A DNA stretch of 6,386 nucleotides from Planctomycetaceae bacterium (GTDB lineage: Bacteria > Planctomycetota > Planctomycetia > Pirellulales > UBA1268), in the NCBI GenBank assembly GCA_947464585.1, contig CANHYS010000132.1, positions 1 through 6,386 on the forward strand, written 5' to 3'. The notes below the pieces were generated by a model. The model did not search any database. It was not told where the DNA came from and saw nothing but the letters and a program-made list of their open reading frames with translations. Shown here in pieces: positions 1 to 5,868 of this stretch; positions within the stretch are counted from its first letter, which is position 1; every line of letters starts with the position of its first letter. Made by a program: the position numbers and the translations under genes.

Positions 1-1239
1 CCCCCGTCGGGAGAGCACAGGCCCGTCGGCGGCGGGCTCAAGATACCCCTCCGCCTCGAGCGACCGCCACTGGTCCGCCCATTCTGCCAACGGATCGACG
101 CCAAACTTGCGGGACAGCCGGCCCGTATCGAGCCGGCCCCGCTTCAGTCCGAGCACCAATTCGCGGATCAGCAATTCCCGCGAGGTCGGCGCGAGCCCGC
201 GGTGGATGGGCAGCCGCCCCGCCTCGACCGCGGCCAGATAGTCGTCCCAGTGGGTGGCATTCTGGTAATGCACGCCAGAGAGGTGTCCGAAGCTCGCCAC
301 GCCGAGTGCTACCAGATCGCTCCCCTCCCAGAGCATGTCGCGGTAGTGGAAGTGCACGAGGGCGGGATCACGAACGAGCGTATAGCCGCTCGAAATCGAG
401 TAGCCACGCTCGAGGCAGCGATCGAAGGCCCAGTCGACCCACGCCCGCTTCGTCGACCAGTCAGCCACCGGCGTCTGCCCGCCGCCATCGCGTGCGTCAC
501 GGACGAACACCGTGTTGAGCGGCAGCTCCATCTGGTAGATCGTGATGCTGTCGGGCTCGAGCGTCAGCGTCTTCTCGACGGTACGCTGCCAGGAGTCGAA
601 TGTCTCGCCCACCATGCCGGCGATGAGATCGACGTTGGTGTTGGGGAAATCTGCGGCCTTGATCCAGTCCCAGGCCCGCAGAATCTCGGCGGAGAGGTGG
701 GCCCGGCCGTTGGCCTCGAGCACATCATCGGCGAAGTTCTCGACGCCGAGCGAAATCCGTGTCATGCCGAGCGACTTGAGCGCCGCCACCTTCGGCTCGG
801 AGAGCGTGCCCGGCTCGCACTCGAACGTCACCTCCTCGGCGTGCTGCCAGCCGAAACTCTCGTGCAGGCCGGCGACCAGCCGTTCCAGCTGCTTCACGCT
901 GAGAAACGACGGCGTGCCACCGCCGAAGTAGACGTAGCGGAGCGGCCGGCCGCGGACCGCGGGCGTGGCGGCTGCGAGCGCTGCCTCGCGGGCGATCGCC
1001 AGGGAATACCGCTCCACGTCGGCAGCGGCGACGTCGGTGTAGACGCGGAAGTAGCAGAACTTGCATCGCTTCCGGCAAAACGGAATGTGCAGGTAGAGGC
1101 CCAGGGGCACCGCTGGCCGCTCGGTCCGCGGCTCGGCGTCGAAGGCTGAGAGCACCTCCGGCACCGCGGCCTCGGTCCACCGCGAAAAGGGTGGATAGTT
1201 GGCGACGAAATAGCTGCCCGGCTCGGTCGCGTTGCTCAA
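1..1239 (-). CDS. HemN/HemW-like radical SAM protein (partial, 3' end outside window)
   Basis: This is an open frame of 413 residues that reaches base 1 without a stop, so the C-terminus is missing. The radical SAM cluster motif CRKRCKFCYF (C55, C59, C62; CX3CX2C) follows GLYLHIPF. It is followed by GGGTPS (106-111), ECEPGTLSEPK (140-150) and the C-terminal HemN-type region with WEGSDLVALGVASFGH. This layout is that of the coproporphyrinogen III oxidase-like family, which binds a 4Fe-4S cluster and S-adenosylmethionine in the cytoplasm. The cysteine two residues after the CX3CX2C motif in E. coli HemN is F64 here. The HNxxYW motif of HemW appears as YRDMLW (299-304). A true oxidase or a standard HemW heme chaperone is therefore unlikely, and the substrate is unknown. 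I chose the start TTG (1239-1237) because no ATG lies in frame after the stop at 1290-1288, and AAGAG lies about 8 bases upstream. A short 12-codon frame overlaps this start. The gene follows the isomerase gene on the same strand. Confidence 0.9.
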   Translation of the reverse strand, partial: MSNATEPGSYFVANYPPFSRWTEAAVPEVLSAFDAEPRTERPAVPLGLYLHIPFCRKRCKFCYFRVYTDVAAADVERYSLAIAREAALAAATPAVRGRPLRYVYFGGGTPSFLSVKQLERLVAGLHESFGWQHAEEVTFECEPGTLSEPKVAALKSLGMTRISLGVENFADDVLEANGRAHLSAEILRAWDWIKAADFPNTNVDLIAGMVGETFDSWQRTVEKTLTLEPDSITIYQMELPLNTVFVRDARDGGGQTPVADWSTKRAWVDWAFDRCLERGYSISSGYTLVRDPALVHFHYRDMLWEGSDLVALGVASFGHLSGVHYQNATHWDDYLAAVEAGRLPIHRGLAPTSRELLIRELVLGLKRGRLDTGRLSRKFGVDPLAEWADQWRSLEAEGYLEPAADGPVLSRRG

Positions 1240-1274
1240 GAGGGGTTCTCTTGTGGTTTGGAAAACCGGCTCAT
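1236..1274 (-). other. Possible 12-codon leader frame overlapping the radical SAM start
   Basis: ATG at 1274-1272 opens a frame MSRFSKPQENPS ending in TGA at 1238-1236. The stop overlaps the proposed TTG start of the radical SAM gene (TTGA). AAAGAGAA lies just upstream of the ATG, as a weak ribosome binding site. Two readings are possible. It may be a short coupled leader. Alternatively, the C-run at 1245-1242 may be one base short through a sequencing error, mutation or ribosomal slippage, in which case this is the true N-terminus: one extra C would join MSRFSKPQENPL directly to LSNATEPG. I cannot decide between these from one sequence. Confidence 0.3.
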
Positions 1275-1285
1275 GCGCGGTTCTC
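1261..1285. repeat. Imperfect inverted repeat between isomerase and radical SAM genes
   Basis: GAAAACCG (1261-1268) faces CGGTTCTC (1278-1285) across a 9-base loop, with 7 of 8 pairs matching. It lies in the 77-bp gap between the two genes and contains the ATG of the short leader frame in its loop. In the mRNA it could influence access to the ATG at 1274. No T-tract follows, so an intrinsic terminator is unlikely. Confidence 0.3.
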
Positions 1286-1316
1286 TTTCAATCATCAGGC
1301 AATCGTCTCGCGTTCA

Positions 1317-2345
1317 TCAGGCAAGCCCGCGGGCCGCGAGCAGGTCGTCGAAGTCGCGGAGGTGGTAGGCGACCTTCGCTGTATCGAGCACCCGGCAGAG
1401 CGACCGCAGGGCGATCCCCATGCCGTCGGGGCCACTCGTACCGCCGAATTGGCCACCACCACGCACGTGGGGCTCCAGATCGAGAAATACGCCTGGAATC
1501 CCGCGGCGTTCCAGCTTCTTCGTGAGCGAGGGGAGCATGGTCTTGAGATCGGCGAGGATCCGTTCGTGGCCGCCCGCCCCGCGGTCGGACGGCACGAAGT
1601 TGTCGAGCATGTGCTCGTCGACATGCTTGCCGCGCACCTTGCCCGACACCTTGCGATAGTCCTTGATGTGCACCCAGCCAAGGCCCGGCTTCATCGCCTC
1701 CCACTGGGCATAGACCTGGGCCGTGGAGAAGCCCTGCACGATCAGGTTGGCGGCGTCAAACACGAGCACGAGGCCCGGATGGTTGACCTTCCTGTGGATC
1801 TCCGCGAGCAGGTCGCCCGACTGACCGACGAGGTTGGCCTCGACCTCGAGGCCGAAGGTGAGGTCGGAGCGGTGGCAGGCCTCGGCGATCTGGCCGATGC
1901 GGTCCGCCGCCTCCTCCAGATACTCCTCGGGCTTCGCTCCCTTGGGCGGATAGAAGGAGAACCCACGGATGAGCTTGGTCTCGAAAGCATGGGCGAGTTC
2001 GCAGGCCTTGGCGACATCCTTGGCGAGATACTGCTTGAAGGGCACGTAGGCATTCTTCGTGCCGTCGGCCTTGTCGACGAGCTTGACCTTGCCGATCGGC
2101 GAGGCGATCGACGCCACGTTCAGGCCATACTCATCCTCGAGGTGTCGGAGTTTCTGGATTTCCGACAGCGACAGCTTCATCACGTTCTTCACGCCCTTGC
2201 CGACGTCGATGAACCGCAGGCTGTAATACTCGAGGCCGATGGCCGCGAGCGCCGTGAACTGCTCGACGGCCGTGAGGTGGAAGGCCGACTCGTCAGCGAG
2301 GGCAGAGAGCAGAACGCGGGCAGAAGACGTCGCAGGACGGGCCAT
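1317..2345 (-). CDS. Sugar phosphate isomerase/epimerase-like TIM barrel protein
   Basis: The protein has 342 residues, a normal length for the xylose isomerase-like TIM barrel family (AP endonuclease 2 fold). Members isomerise or epimerise sugars and related polyols using a divalent metal. The conserved strands carry likely metal ligands: E167 in FGLEVEA, D197 in VLVFDAAN, H226 in GWVHIKDY and E291 in FLDLEPH. A typical tail GGGQFGGTSGPDGMG (296-310) follows. No signal peptide is apparent, so it is probably cytoplasmic. The frame stays open upstream to 2522, but the 59 extra residues are low-complexity Arg/Ala/Pro sequence. I therefore chose ATG 2345-2343, which begins MARPATSSARVLLSALADES and has GAGG 11 bases upstream. 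It follows the kinase gene by 98 bp and precedes the radical SAM gene by 77 bp, all on one strand. The substrate cannot be read from the sequence. The family call is secure; membership of a known pathway is not. Confidence 0.9.
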   Translation of the reverse strand: MARPATSSARVLLSALADESAFHLTAVEQFTALAAIGLEYYSLRFIDVGKGVKNVMKLSLSEIQKLRHLEDEYGLNVASIASPIGKVKLVDKADGTKNAYVPFKQYLAKDVAKACELAHAFETKLIRGFSFYPPKGAKPEEYLEEAADRIGQIAEACHRSDLTFGLEVEANLVGQSGDLLAEIHRKVNHPGLVLVFDAANLIVQGFSTAQVYAQWEAMKPGLGWVHIKDYRKVSGKVRGKHVDEHMLDNFVPSDRGAGGHERILADLKTMLPSLTKKLERRGIPGVFLDLEPHVRGGGQFGGTSGPDGMGIALRSLCRVLDTAKVAYHLRDFDDLLAARGLA

Positions 2346-2402
2346 GGTGGGCGGTGCCTCGTGGGATGGGTGATCCGATCCGACGATTGTGCATCCGCCG
2401 CA

Positions 2403-2430
2403 TGGCAAAGGAAAGGGGCCGGGGGCCCGG
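2403..2430 (-). terminator. Possible terminator after the kinase gene
   Basis: About 14 bases after the kinase stop (minus strand), GGGCC and GGCCC (2428-2424 and 2420-2416) can pair across CCC. An alternative stem CCGGG/CCCGG uses 2430-2419. The stem is followed by CCTTTCCTTTG, a broken pyrimidine tract rather than a clean U-run. It is terminator-like but weak. If active, it would separate kinase transcription from the isomerase/radical SAM genes. Confidence 0.4.
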
Positions 2431-2443
2431 GGCGTAGCCGCCG

Positions 2444-4249
2444 TCAGCGACCCGGAAAACGCAGACGCGGGTGTTGCCGCAGCACGTCGGCCGCCTCCGG
2501 CGTGATGCCGTCGGCCTTCCACAAGTCGACGTGGCCGTCGTGACGGATCAGTTGGCGGGCCATCTCGGCATCAAGGGACGTTATGCCGATGATGTAGAGC
2601 TGGCCGTGGTGCCCCGCGAGAACCCGCGACTGCGAAAGCGACATTCCGTCGACCCTGACCGCCAGACCACCCCGATGCGAGGCGATCACCTCCAAGGCAC
2701 CCTCACCCCAATGGCGAACACCAGCGAGATTCAGCCACCCTCCATACGCGGCTAGGCTCGTGGCAGCAGACTTCGACAGGCTCTCGACGTCGTCGAGCAC
2801 GAGCGAACCGCCACGGTGGCCGGCAAGGGCGGCGGCCACGCCGTCCGACAGGGAGTCGATGCCGGCGATCGTGAGCTCATCCCGCTGCGCTGCCAGCGCC
2901 CGGGCCACGTCCACATCGATCGTCTGCAACTCGAGCATGAGGTTGCTGATGGGCTCCGCGAGGATTGCGGCCGCCGCAGGCGTCAGGGCCCTGCAACTGA
3001 CGGACAGGTAGCCGTTCTCGGGCGCGAGTTTGCGCGCGGCCTCGACGTCGATCAACTGCTCACGGGTTGAGGCCTGCGCCATGGCGACGGCCGGTCGCTC
3101 CTTCCGCTCGGGGACCGCGACCGACGGGCCGTCGTGCTGCCCCTCCACGACGAAAGACCTCATGGCGAGAGCCAGGAGCACCGACAGCGTGCCAGTGAGG
3201 AATGCGAACAGCACGCGGTGGCGGCGATACACCCTCACCAACCTGTCGACCGGCGAAGGGGCCCGGGCCAGCACGGGTTCCCCCTGCAGGTAACGCCCGA
3301 TGTCTCGGGCCAGGTCGTGCGCCGATGCATAGCGGTGCTGCGGATTCTTCTGCAGGCATTTGTGGGCGATGAGCCCGACATCCCGGCCGATGGCACGATC
3401 GCGGGACGACAGCGACTGCGGCTCCTCGTCGAGCACCACGCGGGCGGCCTCGGCGAGCGCAGCCCGCCGCAGATCGAAGGGAGGGCGGCCGGTGAGCAGT
3501 TCGTAGAGAACCACGCCCAACGCATACACGTCGACCCGCACGTCAAGTTCACGGGAATCACCCCGAAACTGCTCGGGAGCCATGTATTGAATGGTGCCGA
3601 TGAGCCTGCCGATGTCTTCGTGGGCCGTGGTGAGGATCGTGTCGCGATCAAGCTGCCGGGCCACGCCGAAGTCGATGATCTTTGGCTGCCCGTCTTCGGC
3701 CACGAGGATGTTGCCGGGCTTCAGGTCGCGGTGGAGGATGCCCCGGGAATGGGCGTGGCTGACCGCATCGCAGGCGTTCCGAAAGAGTTCCAGGCGTTCC
3801 CGTGTGTTCAAACCATGCTCATCGGCAAAGTCGGTAATGGTCTTCGCCCCGGCGATGTATTCCATCACGAAGTAGGGCGTCTCCGCGTTCACGGCGGAAA
3901 ACGTGCCGAACGAGTGGATCTGGGCGATTCCCGGATGGTGGAGGCTGGCGAGTACCTGCGACTCCTGCTCGAATCGCCTCAGCGTGCCCGCCGAAAACAT
4001 GCCCGGCCTGACGACCTTCACTGCCACAGGGCGATCGGGCCGCAGTTGCCGCCCCAGATAGACGCGGCCCATCCCCCCCTCGGCGATCAGGTGTTCCAGC
4101 CGCACGTCTCCCACGATCCTGCCGGCGAATGGATCTGCTCCGCGCCGACGTCCCCCTCGGGATCGCCCGAAGCCGAAGTCGGCATCGGCTCCCTCGAGCG
4201 GCCCCCGCTCATCTTGATCTGCGCTGCCGCAAGAAACGGGATCGGTCAT
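2444..4249 (-). CDS. Membrane-anchored Ser/Thr protein kinase with C-terminal tandem repeats
   Basis: This is a 601-residue Hanks-type kinase with all core motifs. The glycine loop is AEGGMGRVYLG (56-66), the ATP-binding lysine K78 lies in VAVKVV, the catalytic loop HRDLKPGN has D175, the metal-binding DFG is at 193-195 (IIDFGVARQL), and MAPEQF (223-228) and DVYALGVVLYELLTGRPPF (240-258) follow. It is therefore predicted to be active. The kinase domain (about 46-322) is preceded by a charged, low-complexity tail. It is followed by a basic stretch (RVYRRHR) and one membrane helix at about 346-363, so the kinase faces the cytoplasm and the C-terminus lies outside it. Residues 412-595 form about eight degenerate 22-24-residue units with the theme hydrophobic strand, S/T-L, A-rich helix, H-x-G. 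This domain is probably a sensor or binding region. The gene is divergent from the ECF sigma gene. The start ATG 4249-4247 has only a weak ribosome binding site. Confidence 0.92.
   Translation of the reverse strand: MTDPVSCGSADQDERGPLEGADADFGFGRSRGGRRRGADPFAGRIVGDVRLEHLIAEGGMGRVYLGRQLRPDRPVAVKVVRPGMFSAGTLRRFEQESQVLASLHHPGIAQIHSFGTFSAVNAETPYFVMEYIAGAKTITDFADEHGLNTRERLELFRNACDAVSHAHSRGILHRDLKPGNILVAEDGQPKIIDFGVARQLDRDTILTTAHEDIGRLIGTIQYMAPEQFRGDSRELDVRVDVYALGVVLYELLTGRPPFDLRRAALAEAARVVLDEEPQSLSSRDRAIGRDVGLIAHKCLQKNPQHRYASAHDLARDIGRYLQGEPVLARAPSPVDRLVRVYRRHRVLFAFLTGTLSVLLALAMRSFVVEGQHDGPSVAVPERKERPAVAMAQASTREQLIDVEAARKLAPENGYLSVSCRALTPAAAAILAEPISNLMLELQTIDVDVARALAAQRDELTIAGIDSLSDGVAAALAGHRGGSLVLDDVESLSKSAATSLAAYGGWLNLAGVRHWGEGALEVIASHRGGLAVRVDGMSLSQSRVLAGHHGQLYIIGITSLDAEMARQLIRHDGHVDLWKADGITPEAADVLRQHPRLRFPGR
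2462..3016 (-). repeat. Protein-level tandem repeats in the kinase C-terminal domain
   Basis: Within the kinase gene, residues 412-595 divide into about eight units. Examples are ELTIAGIDSLSDGVAAALAG (458-477), LYIIGITSLDAEMARQLIRH (551-570) and SLVLDDVESLSKSAATSLAA (482-501). Each has a short beta-like strand, a turn with SLS or similar, and an alanine-rich helix ending in H-x-G. The DNA of the units has diverged, so the duplication is old. The pattern resembles leucine-rich-repeat-like solenoids with strand-helix units. I recall similar repeats in planctomycete proteins but cannot name a profile. Confidence 0.65.
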
Positions 4250-4301
4250 CGCTGCACGTCATTCCGCAAATGATCCGGACGCTCGCCCGTGGTCAGGTCA
4301 T

Positions 4302-4327
4302 ACCGTAACTGTTTCCAGAACGGTTCC
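4302..4327 (-). promoter_or_regulatory. Candidate ECF-type promoter for the kinase gene
   Basis: On the minus strand GGAACC (4327-4322) is followed 16 bases later by CGGTAT (4305-4300), roughly 50-80 bases upstream of the kinase ATG. GGAAC is the usual -35 core of ECF promoters, so the neighbouring sigma factor could drive its partner kinase from here. The -10 element is not characteristic, and a match this short arises easily by chance. Confidence 0.22.
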
Positions 4328-4334
4328 CAGACCG
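4311..4334. repeat. 12-bp tandem direct repeat in the sigma/kinase intergenic region
   Basis: GTTTCCAGAACG (4311-4322) is followed immediately by GTTCCCAGACCG (4323-4334), with 10 of 12 bases identical. The junction also contains the small palindrome GAAC-G-GTTC (4318-4326). The period of 12 bp places the copies close to one helical turn apart, as in some regulator binding sites. The position between divergent genes suits an operator or double promoter element, but this is unproven. Confidence 0.4.
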
Positions 4335-4355
4335 AGTGCCGGGAGCGGGAGTTGT

Positions 4356-4377
4356 GGAGGCCGGGGGGACGGCCTCC
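4356..4377. repeat. Perfect 7-bp hairpin upstream of the sigma gene
   Basis: GGAGGCC (4356-4362) and GGCCTCC (4371-4377) are perfect inverted arms around an 8-base loop. In the plus-strand direction it is followed by CCCGCGGG, not a T-tract, so it does not look like an intrinsic terminator. It could be a structured 5' leader element or an operator. Confidence 0.45.
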
Positions 4378-4394
4378 CCCGCGGGTTTGGGGCA

Positions 4395-4410
4395 CAGGGT
4401 TGCCGCCCTG
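4395..4410. repeat. Perfect 5-bp hairpin upstream of the sigma gene
   Basis: CAGGG (4395-4399) and CCCTG (4406-4410) pair around TTGCCG. It lies 17 bases after the stronger hairpin at 4356-4377, so a sigma transcript starting upstream of both would carry two consecutive stem-loops. At this length, chance occurrence in GC-rich DNA is not excluded. Confidence 0.3.
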
Positions 4411-4474
4411 ACACAGACGGTGGATCATCCCTTTCTGCCACGGCCAATCCGGCCCTCCCAACTCAAGGAAGCCC

Positions 4475-4498
4475 ATGCCAAGGAAGCAGACCGCATGA
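4475..4498 (+). other. 7-codon upstream frame coupled to the sigma start (ATGA overlap)
   Basis: ATG CCA AGG AAG starts a frame MPRKQTA ending in TGA at 4496-4498, which overlaps the sigma ATG at 4495-4497. CAAGGAAGC at 4464-4472 sits 5-8 bases before this ATG, and a second CAAGGAAGC at 4479-4487, inside the mini frame, serves the sigma gene. Both starts therefore have their own ribosome binding site. This arrangement permits translational coupling, but the frame may also be a by-product of a duplicated Shine-Dalgarno segment. Confidence 0.35.
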
Positions 4499-5115
4499 CT
4501 CAGGGCGGCAGCGACGCCACGGCACTGAACGACGCGATCGCTGGCTGCTTGGCCCGTCTGGCTGCAGGCGACCACCGCGCCCGCGAGGACATCCTCGAGG
4601 TCTGCATGGCCCGGCTCCATGTCATCGCCAGCCGGATGCTGGCCGACTTTCCGGTCGTCCGTCGATGGAACGACACGGGCGACATCCTGCAGGGGGGGCT
4701 CGTGCGGCTCCACCGGGCGCTGGCAGATGTCCAGCCGTCGACCCCCCGAGACCTGCTCGCCCTCGCCACCACGCAGATGCACCGCGAACTGATCGATCTG
4801 GCGAGAAAATACGCCGGGCCGCGGTCCCATGCTGCCCACCACGACACGAACTCGATCCGGGGTGAAGATCGTATTCATCAGAAGACCGATCTGGCCGCCG
4901 ATGAGAATCCGGAACTGGATCGCTGGACGGCGTTTCACGACGTGGTTGAGGGGCTGCCCCCGGATGAGCGAGAAGTTTTCCGGCTGGTCTGGTACTTCGG
5001 CTGCGAGCAACAACAGGTGGCCGAGATGCTGAGCTGCTCGACCCGCACCGTCAAGCGACACTGGCAGGCCGCCCGGCAGGCTGTCGCGACCGCCCTCGGC
5101 GAACCTCCGGGGTGA
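4495..5115 (+). CDS. ECF-type RNA polymerase sigma factor
   Basis: The 206-residue protein has the two-domain layout of ECF sigma factors. Sigma region 2 covers about residues 10-108, with the core-binding helix NDTGDILQGGLVRLHRAL (59-76) and QMHRELIDLARKYAG (94-108). A polar linker (110-142) follows, then sigma region 4 (about 144-200) with LPPDEREVFRLVWYFG and the helix-turn-helix QQQVAEMLSCSTRTVKRHWQ (172-191), which should contact the -35 element. It lacks regions 1 and 3. The frame is open back to 4336, but the ATG at 4495 is preferred: AAGGAAG lies 8 bases upstream, and the upstream translation (rich in Gly, Pro and Ala) does not resemble a sigma factor. In region 2.2 the usual acidic residue after Q is glycine (ILQGG). 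The gene is divergent from the membrane kinase gene with no anti-sigma gene nearby, so control through the kinase is plausible. I cannot assign an ECF group. Confidence 0.9.
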   Translation: MTQGGSDATALNDAIAGCLARLAAGDHRAREDILEVCMARLHVIASRMLADFPVVRRWNDTGDILQGGLVRLHRALADVQPSTPRDLLALATTQMHRELIDLARKYAGPRSHAAHHDTNSIRGEDRIHQKTDLAADENPELDRWTAFHDVVEGLPPDEREVFRLVWYFGCEQQQVAEMLSCSTRTVKRHWQAARQAVATALGEPPG

Positions 5116-5181
5116 GACGACTCTGAAAGCGAACGCCTTGGCTGCCGACCCTTACGCGCACCACCGACTCGGTCTGCATGG

Positions 5182-5856
5182 TCACTCCGCCAATGACACG
5201 GTGATAGCACCCTCTAGAACCACAATCTGTCGTTCGATCTCCTCGAGCGCTTTCGGCTGCAAAACCCACGTACCATCAACCAAGTCTAGATCGGGCATCT
5301 CCTTCGTGAGCTTCGCGAGATAATTCGTACTCGGCACGAAGAGCTGTCTTTCGAGCCAGGCTCGCATTTCCGGATCTTGTTCCAGTAACCACTCGAGGTT
5401 TCCGTTCTTCTTGGCCTGTGCGACCAGAGGGGGGTACCTTTGGTCGTTGGCCTTAGCGATCCCGTCGAGATACGCCTTGCAATCGAGCTTTGATGCGGCG
5501 TCTTCGAACAATTTGAGCATGGCCTGCTCGTCTCCAGACTTCGCCTTGATGCGAATGACCTTGATTTCCGTCAGCAGGGGCTTCGTGTCGACGTTCCACT
5601 CGACGAACGCGCGATAGCATTTTTCAAAGATCTCTGGACGCACCTCAAGCTTTCGGGGAGGCGATTCATTGGGAACGCCCTTTTGAGCAGGCGGGGCGGC
5701 GTTTGCCCCGGCAGCGGCTACCGCCGGCTGCGAATCCGTAGTCGGCGATGTTGGAGACACCGGCTGCACTAACTCCATGACATAGAGCCCTGCAAGCAGG
5801 ATTCCGAAGATACCGATGACAACGGCCGGAACAGCAAATGGAGGCTGGTTCTGCAT
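5182..5856 (-). CDS. Single-pass membrane-anchored protein of unknown function
   Basis: I do not recognise this 224-residue protein. A hydrophobic helix at residues 8-28 (VPAVVIGIFGILLAGLYVME) follows a short polar N-terminus. It is probably an uncleaved anchor, or less likely a signal peptide. A Pro/Ala/Ser-rich linker (31-68) leads to a charged, mostly helical domain (72-224) with two cysteines, C80 and C126, and paired aromatic/acidic stretches such as NLEWLLEQDPEMRAWLERQL (153-172). This domain would lie outside the cytoplasm. The start ATG 5856-5854 is firm: AAGGAG (5868-5863) is 6 bases upstream. The 22 extra upstream codons of the frame are rejected, because they overlap the preceding gene. 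The zinc-ribbon gene ends 10 bases before this start, so the two are very likely cotranscribed. Base composition is visibly less GC-rich than in the neighbouring genes. The sigma gene converges from the other side. Confidence 0.82.
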   Translation of the reverse strand: MQNQPPFAVPAVVIGIFGILLAGLYVMELVQPVSPTSPTTDSQPAVAAAGANAAPPAQKGVPNESPPRKLEVRPEIFEKCYRAFVEWNVDTKPLLTEIKVIRIKAKSGDEQAMLKLFEDAASKLDCKAYLDGIAKANDQRYPPLVAQAKKNGNLEWLLEQDPEMRAWLERQLFVPSTNYLAKLTKEMPDLDLVDGTWVLQPKALEEIERQIVVLEGAITVSLAE

Positions 5857-5862
5857 GACATG

Positions 5863-5868
5863 CTCCTT
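5863..5868 (-). promoter_or_regulatory. Shine-Dalgarno overlapping the upstream stop codon
   Basis: AAGGAG (5868-5863) lies 6 bases before the ATG of the anchored protein. The TAA stop of the zinc-ribbon gene (5869-5867) supplies its first two bases. This overlap favours coupled translation of the pair and decides the start of the downstream gene. Confidence 0.75.

Noticed and set aside
202..1149. Plus-strand 315-residue open frame
   Set aside because: It is antisense to the radical SAM gene, whose motifs are unmistakable. The translation is rich in Arg, Glu and Val without any recognisable domain, as expected for the opposite strand of GC-rich coding DNA.
2346..2522. 59-codon N-terminal extension of the isomerase frame
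   Set aside because: The extension runs through the probable kinase terminator and into the end of the kinase gene and is low-complexity Arg/Ala/Pro. The family's conserved sequence begins after ATG 2345.
1191..2543. Plus-strand 450-residue open frame
   Set aside because: It lies opposite the TIM-barrel isomerase gene. It is long only because the GC-rich third positions of that gene avoid stops on the other strand, and no family motifs or ribosome binding site support it.
3134..4273. Plus-strand 379-residue open frame
   Set aside because: It is antisense to the kinase gene, which has every catalytic motif. This frame has none that I can recognise.
4246..5061. Minus-strand 271-residue open frame
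   Set aside because: It is antisense to the sigma factor gene and overlaps the kinase start. It has no recognisable domain, whereas the plus strand encodes clear sigma regions 2 and 4.
5116..5181. Terminator between the convergent sigma and anchored-protein genes
   Set aside because: I expected one here, but the only symmetry is a 4-bp ACCG/CGGT at about 5164-5174 with no T-tract, too weak to call.
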